DNA of 64,000 nt, from positions 62,001 to 126,000 of the forward strand of contig JAGBEH010000008.1 in the NCBI GenBank assembly GCA_017937125.1, given 5' to 3'. Positions 25,634 to 35,664 of the stretch are shown piece by piece (the first letter of the stretch is position 1; every line of letters begins with the position of its first letter). The translations under genes and the position numbers were made by a program. The notes under the pieces were generated by a model. It searched no databases, was not told the DNA's origin, and saw only the letters and a program-made list of their open reading frames with translations. Source of the stretch: Alistipes sp. (GTDB taxonomy: Bacteria; Bacteroidota; Bacteroidia; Bacteroidales; Rikenellaceae).

Positions 25634-27883
25634 CTATTTCACGGTAAACATCCCCTGCAACTCAGCATTCGAGTCGTGGCCTGCCCACACATGGAAATCG
25701 CCTGCCTCCTGCGCGAACTTCATATCGCGGCGGCAGAAAGCCATATCCTCGGGACGTATAACGAACTCCACGGTCTTCGACTCGCCCGCCTTGAGGAATA
25801 CCCTTTCGAACCCTTTCAGTTCGCGCACGGGGCGCGTGGTGCTCGCAACGAGATCTCGAATATAGAGCTGCACCACCTCGGCACCGTCCCTCTTTCCGCT
25901 GTTGGTCACCTTCACGCTGACCTTCACGGGTTCTCCCACCGCGACCTCAGGGGTCAGCACCTTCAGGTCCGAATAATCGAAAGTCGTATAACTCAATCCG
26001 TAACCGAAGCAGTAGCGCGGCTCGTTGGGTGTAAACATATAACGCGAAAGATACTTGGCGCGGCTCGCAGGATCGAGCATCGGACGACCCGTACGCTTCA
26101 TATTGTAATGCACGGGCACCTGGCCGATATTGAGCGGGAATGTCATCGACAGGCGTCCCGACGGGTTGAAATCGCCCGACACCACGTCCGCCAGCGCCTT
26201 GCCCGCCATAGTACCCGCATGCCACGTCAGCAATACGGCATCCGCCTTTTCGGTCTCGTAGCCTATGTCCATCGGACGCCCCGTAACCAGCAAGACGACA
26301 ACGGGTTTGCCCGTCGCCGCCACGGCATCGAGCAGATCGCGCTGCGCCTGCGGCACCTCTATCGAGGTAAGGCTCGTCGCCTCGCCGCTGCACTTGCTCG
26401 GAAGTCCGAGAGTCAGCAGCACGACATCGGCGTCGCGTGCCGCGGCGACAGCCGCATCCGCTCCACCCTCTATGGCAGCAAAAGGCTTGCAGCCCTCGCT
26501 GAACGACACGTTCTCACGACCGAAACGCTCCTGCAAACCCGCGAGGAAAGTCACGGCACGCGAGCTTTCACCGTATCCGCGCCAAGCGCCCAACATCTCG
26601 TCGCCCGAGTTCCCGTAAGGTCCTATCAAAGCGATACGCTCCGTACCGTTCAGCGGCAGGATGTCGTCGTTATTCTGCAACAGCACCATAGACTTGCGCG
26701 CCGCATCGCGGGCGACTTCCATATTTTCAGGGAGATAAAACTCGTTTTCGCGCGCCTTGCCTCCGTAACGGAACGGATCGTCGAAAAGTCCCAGACGGAA
26801 CTTAACGGCCAGCACCTCGCGGCACAACATATCTATCGTCTTCTCGGAAATACGCTTCTCGCGCACTAACTCCTCGCCGTACTTGATGAAGTCGGAATCG
26901 ACCATATCCATATTCACGTGGGCATCCATCGCCAGTGCCGCAGCCTCCTTGCCGTCGGCCGCCACCCCGTGTTCGACCATCTCGTGCACGGCATTATAAT
27001 CGGTAACCACGAAGCCCTTGAAGCCGAGTTCGTCGCGCAGGACCGTCTGCAACAGCCACTTGTTACCCGTTGCGGGTATGGCGTCGAAATCGTTGAACGA
27101 TGACATAACCGTCGCGGCACCTGCCTCGACGGCGGCACGGTACGGCGGCAGATAACGGTCGCGGAACATACGTTCGGACATATCGACCGTATGGTAATCG
27201 CGGCCTGCCTGCGGAGCGCCGTATGCCGCAAAGTGCTTTACGCAGGCAATAATCGTGGACTTGTCCGCCAAGTCATCGCCCTGATAGCCGTGCACCATAG
27301 CGCGCGCTATGGCCGAGCCGAGGTAGGGATCTTCGCCCGACCCTTCCGAAACACGCCCCCAGCGCGGGTCGGTACTGATGTCGCACATAGGCGAGAAGGT
27401 CCACGCTATACCGTAAGCCGCAGATTCGGCGGCCGCTATGCGTGCCGACTTCTCTATGACATCCATATCCCACGACGAGGAGAGTCCGAGATTTTCGGGG
27501 AAGACGATTCGGCAGCCGTGAATAATATCCTTACCGAACAGCAGCGGAATGCCGAGACGCGAACTGTCTACCGCAATACGCTGATAACGCGTAATATCTT
27601 CGGATTTGCGGACGCTGAGCAAAGAGCCGCAGCAACCTTCGCGAATAAAATCCTCGACGACCATAGGTTCGCCCGAAGGGCCCGTCACGGTTCCCGTCGA
27701 GGGGCGTAATTGCGTAAGCTGCCCGAGTTTTTCGCGCAAAGTCATCTTCTTCATCAAAGTCTCGACACGACGCGCAATCTCCTTTTCCGAGACCTTGCCG
27801 TCATCAGATTTCGGAGCTGCCGACAAAGGATAGCAAAGGCACACGATTGCAGACAGCAGCACGGTTTTCAAAAAAAGCTTCAT
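25634..27883 (-). CDS. bglX: Glycoside hydrolase family 3, BglX-like periplasmic beta-glucosidase
   Basis: 749 residues from the ATG that begins a signal peptide (MKLFLKTVLLSAIVCL). An ATG eight codons upstream lacks one. GH3 motifs: LLFGKDIIHG (114-123), PRWGRVSEGSGEDPYL (173-188), KHFAAYG (216-222) and nucleophile D295 in VVTDYNAV. A C-terminal sandwich and fibronectin-III-like domain follow. The pattern is that of BglX, cleaving beta-glucosides or related short oligosaccharides in the periplasm. It is monocistronic, with its own exact promoter and terminator. Confidence 0.94.
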   Translation of the reverse strand: MKLFLKTVLLSAIVCLCYPLSAAPKSDDGKVSEKEIARRVETLMKKMTLREKLGQLTQLRPSTGTVTGPSGEPMVVEDFIREGCCGSLLSVRKSEDITRYQRIAVDSSRLGIPLLFGKDIIHGCRIVFPENLGLSSSWDMDVIEKSARIAAAESAAYGIAWTFSPMCDISTDPRWGRVSEGSGEDPYLGSAIARAMVHGYQGDDLADKSTIIACVKHFAAYGAPQAGRDYHTVDMSERMFRDRYLPPYRAAVEAGAATVMSSFNDFDAIPATGNKWLLQTVLRDELGFKGFVVTDYNAVHEMVEHGVAADGKEAAALAMDAHVNMDMVDSDFIKYGEELVREKRISEKTIDMLCREVLAVKFRLGLFDDPFRYGGKARENEFYLPENMEVARDAARKSMVLLQNNDDILPLNGTERIALIGPYGNSGDEMLGAWRGYGESSRAVTFLAGLQERFGRENVSFSEGCKPFAAIEGGADAAVAAARDADVVLLTLGLPSKCSGEATSLTSIEVPQAQRDLLDAVAATGKPVVVLLVTGRPMDIGYETEKADAVLLTWHAGTMAGKALADVVSGDFNPSGRLSMTFPLNIGQVPVHYNMKRTGRPMLDPASRAKYLSRYMFTPNEPRYCFGYGLSYTTFDYSDLKVLTPEVAVGEPVKVSVKVTNSGKRDGAEVVQLYIRDLVASTTRPVRELKGFERVFLKAGESKTVEFVIRPEDMAFCRRDMKFAQEAGDFHVWAGHDSNAELQGMFTVK

Positions 27884-27930
27884 CGAAATTGAATTTAAGT
27901 TTGGCATTTATACGTTACCTTAAGTTTCTA

Positions 27931-27962
27931 CAAAGATAGTTCAAAACGGCATAATCGTCAAA
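27931..27962 (-). promoter_or_regulatory. Promoter of the bglX-like gene
   Basis: On the minus strand TTTG (27962-27959) and TATCTTTG (27938-27931) are 20 nt apart, an exact consensus. Confidence 0.82.
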
Positions 27963-27971
27963 AACGGGATG

Positions 27972-28011
27972 AAAAAAGCGGGACCGACGACAAAATGCCA
28001 TACGGTCCCGC
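27972..28011 (-). terminator. Terminator of the V-type ATPase operon
   Basis: Stem GCGGGACCG/CGGTCCCGC with a 16-base loop, followed on the minus strand by six T. Confidence 0.82.
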
Positions 28012-28032
28012 CCTGTTCGAAAACGGCGGTCG

Positions 28033-28503
<471 letters not shown>

Positions 28504-28512
28504 TTATTGTTA

Positions 28513-30348
28513 TTATTGATTTGATTTTTCGTTCTTGCGCAGAGGATCGAACTGACGCATAGACATTTCGAAACCTGCATTCTTGTAAAACTCCACAAAC
28601 GTCAGACGCATAGGATGCACGAACGACGAAATGGTGGACATAAAGAGGTTGATGCCGTGTCCGATAAGCAGTATCGGCAGCATTATCAGTATCTTCACGA
28701 CGATATTCGCCCCGTCGGGTACGAAACCCTCCGCCAGCGAGTTGAAGACCAACGCCAGCACGCCGCCCGACAAGCCTATGGCGAACAGACGGATGTAGGA
28801 GAGTACGTCGCTCAGAATACCCGTAATATTATTATAGGTATCCCACAATCCCGAGCCGAAATTGACGAAGATGTTCCTGTTCGGCGAGTTGAAGAAGAGC
28901 ATCAATACCGCACCGATGCCCAACGCCGCATAGAACGCGGGCGAGGAGGCGGTGAAGAAGGGTATCACCCACGCCTCGTCGAGCATAGGCAGACCCGCCG
29001 CAAGGCAGGCCGAAGCAACGACGATGAACCACCCGAGCGTCGAGAGCGCATAGCGGAAACCTACGGTAGACGACAGCAGGACGATCTTCAGTATCATACC
29101 GAACAGTATCTGCACGATGCCGATAGCCAGAGCGATAGAGAAGAATTTGTTCTGGAAGTCGAAGAAATGGACCGACGGGAAATATTCCGCGAGGTTCATT
29201 CCGAAGAAAGAGCCGCAGAAACCGCCGAAAAGTATCGTAGCGACGGCACACATAGTGGCGAACCACGATGCCTGCTTCATCGCGGGCGTCTTGCTCTTTT
29301 TCAGCATCACCAGCCCGAGTATCAGCAATATGAGACCGTAACCCGCATCGTTAAGGCAAATTCCGAAGAAAAGCATATAAAACGGCGCGAAGAACGGCGT
29401 AAGGTCTATGGTGCCGTACTTCGGCAGGGCGTACATATTGCCGACGAACTCGAAGATGCGGGCGAAGCGGTTGTTCTTCAGCTTCACTGGCGTATCGTCC
29501 TCGGGCGTCGGGTCACTCTTGATATATACCACATCGGGATATTCGTCGAGCAGGGCATCGACTCTTTCGGAGGTCTCGCTCTCGGCCCAGCCCTCCATTA
29601 CGAGCAACGTTCCGTCGGCTTCGGGTTTGGCCGTAGCCGTAACCTTTACGCCTTGCAGACGCTCTTTCAGAGCTGCCGTTTCGGCCTCGATGACATCCGC
29701 CGAGTCCGCACAGCGCGACATAACAGCGTACAGTTCGCACAGCTTCGCATCGCGGGCCGCAATCTCCGACTCGGCGCCCGCAGCATCCGTCTGCGGCATC
29801 TTTATCTCCATAGCGTCGATAGCCGCCTCGGCATTCGGCTCGGTTATCACCACGAAACGGACTATCCCGTCCGCATCGTCTATCACAGCGATGTTATAGG
29901 CCTCGTTCCACTGCTCGGCATTCTTGTCGAACACGCTCTTCGTGGCCGTGAAAAAGCGAAGGACGATGCCTTTCTCGGCAAGCTCCGCAACCGCGGCGGC
30001 CGAAAAGTCACCCCAGCCGCGCCACTCGTCGGCTATTTTCGCAAAACCGGCCTTCTCGGCCTTTATGTCAGCGATCTTCTGCGCCGTGTCGGTGTAGGCG
30101 GAGAATACGTCGGTGCCTTTTTCGAAAGGTTCGCCCGCAGTATACTCCTCGCTTGCACGGAACTGACGCAAAGCCTCCTCGGCTTTCAGATGCGCATCTA
30201 TATCGGCCAGCAACTGACGATCGTTATCGGCAGGCTCCCAACCCGTCGTGGTGATGTCCACCAATCCGAGTTCGCGCAGACGTTCGATAAAATCCCCGCT
30301 TCGCCCCGCATAGAGGACAAAGTCGTATTTTGTCATTTTCGCTATCAT
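28513..30348 (-). CDS. ntpI: V/A-type ATPase subunit I (a subunit, stator and ion channel)
   Basis: 611 residues. The soluble N-terminal half (about 1-300) is rich in charged and coiled segments. The C-terminal half has about seven to eight membrane helices. Segments such as YGTIDLTPFFAPFYMLFFGICLNDAGYGL and ILSDVLSYIRLFAIGLSGG, read in pieces, are typical of subunit I; the second holds the channel Arg. It connects the peripheral stalks to the membrane ring. It overlaps subunit D by 4 nt (ATGA). Confidence 0.95.
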   Translation of the reverse strand: MIAKMTKYDFVLYAGRSGDFIERLRELGLVDITTTGWEPADNDRQLLADIDAHLKAEEALRQFRASEEYTAGEPFEKGTDVFSAYTDTAQKIADIKAEKAGFAKIADEWRGWGDFSAAAVAELAEKGIVLRFFTATKSVFDKNAEQWNEAYNIAVIDDADGIVRFVVITEPNAEAAIDAMEIKMPQTDAAGAESEIAARDAKLCELYAVMSRCADSADVIEAETAALKERLQGVKVTATAKPEADGTLLVMEGWAESETSERVDALLDEYPDVVYIKSDPTPEDDTPVKLKNNRFARIFEFVGNMYALPKYGTIDLTPFFAPFYMLFFGICLNDAGYGLILLILGLVMLKKSKTPAMKQASWFATMCAVATILFGGFCGSFFGMNLAEYFPSVHFFDFQNKFFSIALAIGIVQILFGMILKIVLLSSTVGFRYALSTLGWFIVVASACLAAGLPMLDEAWVIPFFTASSPAFYAALGIGAVLMLFFNSPNRNIFVNFGSGLWDTYNNITGILSDVLSYIRLFAIGLSGGVLALVFNSLAEGFVPDGANIVVKILIMLPILLIGHGINLFMSTISSFVHPMRLTFVEFYKNAGFEMSMRQFDPLRKNEKSNQ

Positions 30349-30953
30349 AACATAGACCCCTCCGCAGCCTCCTGTTGTCGGGTTTTTACAATCTTCTGGG
30401 CGGATTTGGAGAGGTTCTCCTCATCCTCCATAAAGCGTTTGATCTTGCGTATGGCATCCTCGTACCCCGGAATCTGCACCTTTTCGTAAAGATTGACCTT
30501 CTGCGTAGTCTTGCGCCGCGCATAGTCGAGCAGTTCCATACGACGGTCGCAGACCTCGCTGTTGATGCCCAGTTCGGCCAGCTCCTTGAGGATACGCACT
30601 CCGTCGGAGAACCACAGAGGCGAAGAGAAGGCGTCGAACGGCTTCTCCTCGAAGCGTATCCCCTCGAGTACGGGGATTCTCACGCCCGCGATCTTCTGCG
30701 TCGCCAGCTCGACATCGGCTACGCGCAGCAGCGTCGGGTCGAACTCGCCCCACAGAGCGACCATATAGTCGTACTCGCCGATCGCACGGTCGAGACGCTC
30801 ACGGTACTCACGGGCGGCATTCTTCGCCCTCTTGACCTCGGAACGCAACGCACTCTCCTTGCTTTTTATGGTCGGAAGCGCATTGCGGCGCATCTTGAGC
30901 TGCTTGCCGAGTTCGCCGAGCGAAGTCTTGTTATATTGAAACTTTATAGCCAT
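30345..30953 (-). CDS. ntpD: V/A-type ATPase subunit D (central shaft)
   Basis: 202 residues, mostly two long helices predicted to form the antiparallel coiled-coil shaft. The family start is MAIKFQYNKTSLGELGKQLKMR, with KTTQKVNLYEKVQIP near 150-165. It rotates within the A3B3 head. It lies 6 nt after subunit B and overlaps subunit I. Confidence 0.93.
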   Translation of the reverse strand: MAIKFQYNKTSLGELGKQLKMRRNALPTIKSKESALRSEVKRAKNAAREYRERLDRAIGEYDYMVALWGEFDPTLLRVADVELATQKIAGVRIPVLEGIRFEEKPFDAFSSPLWFSDGVRILKELAELGINSEVCDRRMELLDYARRKTTQKVNLYEKVQIPGYEDAIRKIKRFMEDEENLSKSAQKIVKTRQQEAAEGSML

Positions 30954-30959
30954 AAAGAA

Positions 30960-32279
30960 TTATGCTTTCCAGTACTTTTCGATAAGTTCGGCCTTGATTG
31001 CGACCTCCTCCTTGGTAAAGTATTCGGCGAAGAGCTTCCAAGCCGTATCGAGCATCTGCTCGATGTCGATATTGACGTCTATCGAGAGCAGCTTCTCGGA
31101 GTAGTCGTGCGCGAACTTCAACGCACGCTCGTCGTAGTCCGAAAGGTCGAAACCGTTCTCTAACTTCGTCTTGGCATTGGCCGCATCGGCATACAGGCGC
31201 ACGCAGGCATTCATGACCTGAGGATGGTCCTCGCGGGTCTTCTTGCCGATAACCAGCTGTTTCAGTCGCGACAGCGAACGGAACGGATCGACGATGACCT
31301 TACCCGTATCGGTATCGTTGCGCAGGAACAGCTGTCCCTCGGTGATATAACCCGTATTATCGGGAATGGCGTGGGTAATATCGCCGCCCGAAAGGGTCGT
31401 AACGGCGATAATCGTAATCGAACCGCCGTTAGGCAGCTGCACCGCCTTCTCGTAGATCTTGGCCAAATCGGAATAGAGCGAGCCCGGCATCGAGTCCTTG
31501 GACGGAATCTGGTCCATACGGTTCGAGACGATGGCCAGCGCATCGGCATAAAGCGTCATATCCGTAAGGAGCACGAGCACCTTCTCGCCCTTGTCTACGG
31601 CAAAATACTCGGCTGCCGTAAGCGCCATATCGGGTACGAGCAGACGCTCCACGGGAGGATTCTCGGTAGTATTCACGAACGAGACGATGCGGTCGAGCGC
31701 ACCCGCATTCTCGAACACCTGCTTGAAGTAGAGGAAGTCGTCGTTGGTCAGACCCATACCTCCCAATATGATCTTGTCGGCCTTGGCACGCAGCGCCACA
31801 TTGGCCATAACGGCATTGTAGGGCTGGTCGGGGTCGGCGAAGAACGGGATTTTCTGGCCCGAGACGATGGTATTGTTGAGGTCGATGCCCGCAATACCCG
31901 TAGCGATGAGTTCCGACGGCTGCTTGCGCTTGAAGGGATTGACGGTCGGGCCGCCGATCTCGCGCGACTCGCCCTCGATCTGCTCGCCGCCTTCGAGCGG
32001 TTCGCCGTAAGCGTTGAAAAAGCGTCCCGCGAGGTTGTCGGAAACCTTCAGTTTCGGCGGTTCGCCGTGGAATACGACCTCCGAATCCGTCTGAAGGCCT
32101 TCGGTGCCGGCGAATACCTGAAGCGTCACGTTCTCGCCCATAATCTTCACGACCTGCGCCAGTTTGCCGCCGACGGTAGCCAGTTCGTCGTTACCCACAC
32201 CCGAAGCCCGCAGCGTTACGGTCGCTTTGGTGATATTGTCGATTTTAGTATATATTTTCTGAAATGCACGTGTTGTCAT
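30960..32279 (-). CDS. ntpB: V/A-type ATPase subunit B (non-catalytic)
   Basis: 439 residues. It lacks a P-loop, as expected for the regulatory head subunit. Signature stretches are GLTNDDFLYFKQVFENAG, PDMALTAAEYFAVDKGEKVLVLLTDMTLYADAL and IPSKDSMPGSLYSDLAKIYEKA, read in segments. It alternates with subunit A in the hexameric head. It is 8 nt downstream of subunit A. Confidence 0.97.
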   Translation of the reverse strand: MTTRAFQKIYTKIDNITKATVTLRASGVGNDELATVGGKLAQVVKIMGENVTLQVFAGTEGLQTDSEVVFHGEPPKLKVSDNLAGRFFNAYGEPLEGGEQIEGESREIGGPTVNPFKRKQPSELIATGIAGIDLNNTIVSGQKIPFFADPDQPYNAVMANVALRAKADKIILGGMGLTNDDFLYFKQVFENAGALDRIVSFVNTTENPPVERLLVPDMALTAAEYFAVDKGEKVLVLLTDMTLYADALAIVSNRMDQIPSKDSMPGSLYSDLAKIYEKAVQLPNGGSITIIAVTTLSGGDITHAIPDNTGYITEGQLFLRNDTDTGKVIVDPFRSLSRLKQLVIGKKTREDHPQVMNACVRLYADAANAKTKLENGFDLSDYDERALKFAHDYSEKLLSIDVNIDIEQMLDTAWKLFAEYFTKEEVAIKAELIEKYWKA

Positions 32280-32287
32280 AAGGCGTA

Positions 32288-34045
32288 TTATTTTACAGCT
32301 TTATCGTTTACGACTTTCTCTATCTGACCCTTGTAGTCGTTGAACTTGTCGGAGTTCCACTCCGAGTAGTTCATCTGACGGAACAGGTTGATCAGGGATT
32401 TGAAGAACTGCGAGCACTCCTCGAAGTCGTTGAATTCGAAATCCCTGTGGCAGATGTCGATCACCATCTTGTACATCATCTTCTGACGGTCGAGCGGACA
32501 GTTGGCGTCGATCTCGTCGAACGCGTCCTGCTGGAGGATGACGAAGTCGATGAGTTCGCCCTTCCAGAAACGCTCGTGATACTCCATAGGCACGCCGTCG
32601 TCGCCCAGAATGTTTATCTGGTCATTGGCCTCCTTGCCGCGCTGCACGATGGTCTTGCCTTCGTAAACGAGGTCTACCCAGTCCTTCTCGATATGGCCGT
32701 CGAGATACTCGCGGATTTCGGGATACTCCAGATACTTGGAATAGGAGTCGATGGGATCGATAGCGGGATAGCGCTTCGAGTCGGCACGCCCCTGCGAGAG
32801 GGCATAGAAACAGCGCGCCGCCTTCTTGGTGGATTCCGTAACCGGCTCCTTGAGGTTACCGCCCGCAGGCGACACCGTACCGAGGAAGGTCACCGAACCC
32901 GTCGAGCCGTTGTTGAGCCTGACCAGTCCCGCGCGCGAATAGAAATTCGAGATGATTGCCGAAAGGTCCATAGGGAACGCATCCTGACCGGGAAGTTCCT
33001 CTAGACGGTTGGACATTTCGCGCAGAGCCTGCGCCCAGCGCGACGTAGAGTCGGCCATAACCAGCACCTTCAGACCCATAGAGCGGTAATACTCGCCGAT
33101 GGTCATACCCGTGTACACCGACGCCTCGCGCGCCGCAACGGGCATATTCGACGTGTTGCATATGATTATGGTACGCTCCATAAGCTTGTGTCCCGTACGC
33201 GGGTCTACCAGCTCGGGGAACTCGGCGAAAATCTCCACCACCTCGTTGGCACGCTCGCCGCAGGCCACGATGATGATGACATCGGCATCGGCCTGTTTCG
33301 AAATGGCGTGCTGGAGCACCGTCTTGCCCGCACCGAAAGGTCCGGGGATGAAACCCGTACCGCCCTCGGCCAGCGGGTTGAACGTATCGATGGCGCGGAC
33401 GCCCGTCTCCATAACACGATAGGGGCGCGGCTTCTCGTCGTAGCAGCGTACGGCCTGCTTCACGGGCCACTTCTGCACCATAGTGATATCGTAGTCGTTG
33501 CCGTCGGCGTCGGTAACCACCGCAATCGTATCGGTTACCTTGTACTGCCCCGCCTCGGCGACGCTCTTCACCGTATAGCTGCCCGTCATAATGAACGGCA
33601 CCATAATCTTGTGGGCCACCCACTGCTCCTGCACTTCGCCCAGCCACGACGCGGCCGTAACCTTGTCGCCCGCGGCAGCCAGAGGCTTGAAATCCCATAG
33701 GCGTTCGAAATCGATCGGTTCGGTTATCGAACCGCGGTTGATGAACAGACCGTCCATCTTCTCGAGATCGTTCTGCAAACCGTCGTAATTGCGCGAAAGA
33801 AGACCCGGAGCGAGCGTCGCCTCGAGCATATGTCCCTCGAATTCGACCTTGTCCCCGACCTTCAGACCGCGTGTACTGTCGTACACCTGCACATAGGCAT
33901 CGTCGCCTATAACCTTGATGACCTCCGCCATCATCTTGGTATCGCCGCAGTGAACGAAACATATCTCGTTCTGACCGACAGCGCCGTCGGCCTGGGCGAT
34001 AACGATGTTAGCGATGATACCTTTTACACGTCCTGTAGTTTTCAT
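32288..34045 (-). CDS. ntpA: V/A-type ATPase subunit A (catalytic)
   Basis: 585 residues. The Walker A motif GPFGAGKT is at 235-242, the Walker B-like [14 protein letters not shown] follows, and the archaeal-type non-homologous insertion occupies about 110-200. It hydrolyses or synthesises ATP in the peripheral head. The start directly follows the DUF2764 gene by 12 nt. Confidence 0.98.
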   Translation of the reverse strand: MKTTGRVKGIIANIVIAQADGAVGQNEICFVHCGDTKMMAEVIKVIGDDAYVQVYDSTRGLKVGDKVEFEGHMLEATLAPGLLSRNYDGLQNDLEKMDGLFINRGSITEPIDFERLWDFKPLAAAGDKVTAASWLGEVQEQWVAHKIMVPFIMTGSYTVKSVAEAGQYKVTDTIAVVTDADGNDYDITMVQKWPVKQAVRCYDEKPRPYRVMETGVRAIDTFNPLAEGGTGFIPGPFGAGKTVLQHAISKQADADVIIIVACGERANEVVEIFAEFPELVDPRTGHKLMERTIIICNTSNMPVAAREASVYTGMTIGEYYRSMGLKVLVMADSTSRWAQALREMSNRLEELPGQDAFPMDLSAIISNFYSRAGLVRLNNGSTGSVTFLGTVSPAGGNLKEPVTESTKKAARCFYALSQGRADSKRYPAIDPIDSYSKYLEYPEIREYLDGHIEKDWVDLVYEGKTIVQRGKEANDQINILGDDGVPMEYHERFWKGELIDFVILQQDAFDEIDANCPLDRQKMMYKMVIDICHRDFEFNDFEECSQFFKSLINLFRQMNYSEWNSDKFNDYKGQIEKVVNDKAVK

Positions 34046-34057
34046 ATATAATGTTTT

Positions 34058-34888
34058 TTACTTTATCAAATCCTTGCCGTCGAGATCGGCCAGCAGCCTC
34101 TCGAACATCTCGCGGCCGCGAGCCGCATCGAGCAGACTCCAGCGTGCCGTCATATTGATCTTGACCAGATAGGCCATAATCGCATCTATGTCGAAATAGT
34201 CGAATGTCGAAAGTTCATCGGCCTCGGCCCAACGTATGAGGTCTATCCTGCGCTCCTTTTCGAGCAGGTTACGTTCGTCGTTCACGGCCGCTATTACGGC
34301 ATCGACATACTCGAATTCGCCGCGCAGACCGAAATCGGCCGCCGAACTGCGGTGCAACTGCTCCACGGCATCTCCGCCGCCGACCGTAACCCCCTCCGTC
34401 GGACGGGATTCGGCACGGGCCACGGCCGCCGCCGATATGTTGCGCAGCGTACGGTCGAACTCCGACCATTCGCGCAGGAATCGGCTGCCCGCTTTCGCGC
34501 ACTCTTCGTAATAGGCTTCGTACAGCGCCTTTTCGAACCGTCCGTTCACATCCACCGTCTCGGCATCCTCGCCCTCGGGGTTCGCAAACGCCCGCAGCAC
34601 GGCGGCGATACGCGACGGCAGACGACGCGCAGGCTTGGCGTACTCCTCTTCGAGCTCCTCGCGCGAAAGGTTGCCCAGCGGATTGAATGCCCGACTCCCG
34701 TTGCGGAGGTTCACGATATTCTCGCAATCGTAGGCGGTATAGAGCAGGCGTACGTCGGCGGCATCGGAAGAGTTCAGCTCGGCGAGTATCTCCCCGACAA
34801 TGGCTTTCGCATCGAAACCTTTGGCATCGGTGTCGAGCGCGTACTCCTTCAATCCGGCTACGAGAGCGTAATAATTCTTGCCGAACAT
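34058..34888 (-). CDS. DUF2764 family protein of the V-type ATPase operon
   Basis: 276 residues, predicted largely helical. Pattern MFGKNYYALVAGLKEY and YDCENIVNLRNG with FNPLGNLSREELEEEYA matches DUF2764, found in Bacteroidetes and spirochaete V-type ATPase operons. No recognisable subunit C, F or G gene lies in this operon. The size and helical character therefore make it a candidate for the subunit C/d-like coupling role (inference). It sits between E and A with gaps of 6 and 12 nt. Confidence 0.82.
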   Translation of the reverse strand: MFGKNYYALVAGLKEYALDTDAKGFDAKAIVGEILAELNSSDAADVRLLYTAYDCENIVNLRNGSRAFNPLGNLSREELEEEYAKPARRLPSRIAAVLRAFANPEGEDAETVDVNGRFEKALYEAYYEECAKAGSRFLREWSEFDRTLRNISAAAVARAESRPTEGVTVGGGDAVEQLHRSSAADFGLRGEFEYVDAVIAAVNDERNLLEKERRIDLIRWAEADELSTFDYFDIDAIMAYLVKINMTARWSLLDAARGREMFERLLADLDGKDLIK

Positions 34889-34894
34889 AATGCG

Positions 34895-35509
34895 TTACGC
34901 CTTATAAAGCATTTCGGAAACCTTATCCCTCAGATACTCCTTCAGAAGGGCATCGAAACTCTCGTCGGAGAACGAGATGTAATAGCCGCCGTTCTTGGCG
35001 CCCACCTTGAAGCCGTTCTTCACGCCTGCGGAATAGCCCACTTCGATGCCTGCGGCGAGCAGCTCCTTGGCGCTATGCTCGAAAGCGGCATCGAATTCGG
35101 CGCGGCGGCTCTCGGGCAACAGCGCCTTGAGTTCGATCTTCGCCGCGTCCCTGCCGTTCCAGTTGCGAGCCACCTCCAAAAGCATATCCTTTATGAACGC
35201 CGCATCGAGCGATGCGCCCTTCACGGCATCGGACGTGCTCTTGGCGATAATCATATCGGCGATTTCGGATTTGATCTTCGCTACGGCCTGTTTTCCCGCA
35301 AGGGAGATCTCGGTCATAGTGTTCTTCTCGACGTCCTCGGCCTTGCGTTCGGCGTTTTTCACGATATTCTCCGCCTCGGACTTGGCCTCGGACAGAATGC
35401 GTGCCGCCTCGGCCTTGGCTTCGGCAACCAGACGCTCGCCTTCGGCGCGTCCTTTTTCAAGCCCCTCGCCGTAAAGTTTCTCGGTCAGTTCCTGAAGTTT
35501 GTTTCCCAT
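34895..35509 (-). CDS. ntpE: V/A-type ATPase subunit E (peripheral stalk)
   Basis: 204 residues from ATG 35509 (MGNKLQELTEKLY). Extensions upstream of this cross the promoter. Residues about 8-90 are an Ala/Glu/Lys-rich coiled coil, followed by a globular C-terminus that contacts the head. It is the first gene of the operon. Subunit E usually pairs with a G/H subunit, but none is visible here. Confidence 0.92.
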   Translation of the reverse strand: MGNKLQELTEKLYGEGLEKGRAEGERLVAEAKAEAARILSEAKSEAENIVKNAERKAEDVEKNTMTEISLAGKQAVAKIKSEIADMIIAKSTSDAVKGASLDAAFIKDMLLEVARNWNGRDAAKIELKALLPESRRAEFDAAFEHSAKELLAAGIEVGYSAGVKNGFKVGAKNGGYYISFSDESFDALLKEYLRDKVSEMLYKA

Positions 35510-35565
35510 AGTTTCGTAAATTTTATATTGAATTTTATCGATTTCCCTTGTCTGCAATAACGTTG

Positions 35566-35596
35566 CAAATATACTAAAATTCCCTCTATCCGCAAA
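35566..35596 (-). promoter_or_regulatory. Promoter of the V-type ATPase operon
   Basis: On the minus strand TTTG (35596-35593) and TATATTTG (35573-35566) are 19 nt apart, an exact consensus, about 57 nt before subunit E. Its -33 end overlaps the T-run of the preceding terminator. Confidence 0.85.
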
Positions 35597-35633
35597 AATA
35601 AAAGTCCGCAATCGACTACAATCGCGGACTTTT
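35594..35633 (-). terminator. Terminator of the DUF4301 gene
   Basis: Stem AAAGTCCGC (35601-35609) with GCGGACTTT (35624-35632), followed on the minus strand by a T-rich run. Confidence 0.8.
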
Positions 35634-35664
35634 GGAACACGCATTTCGGCGGCATTTTCCTGCT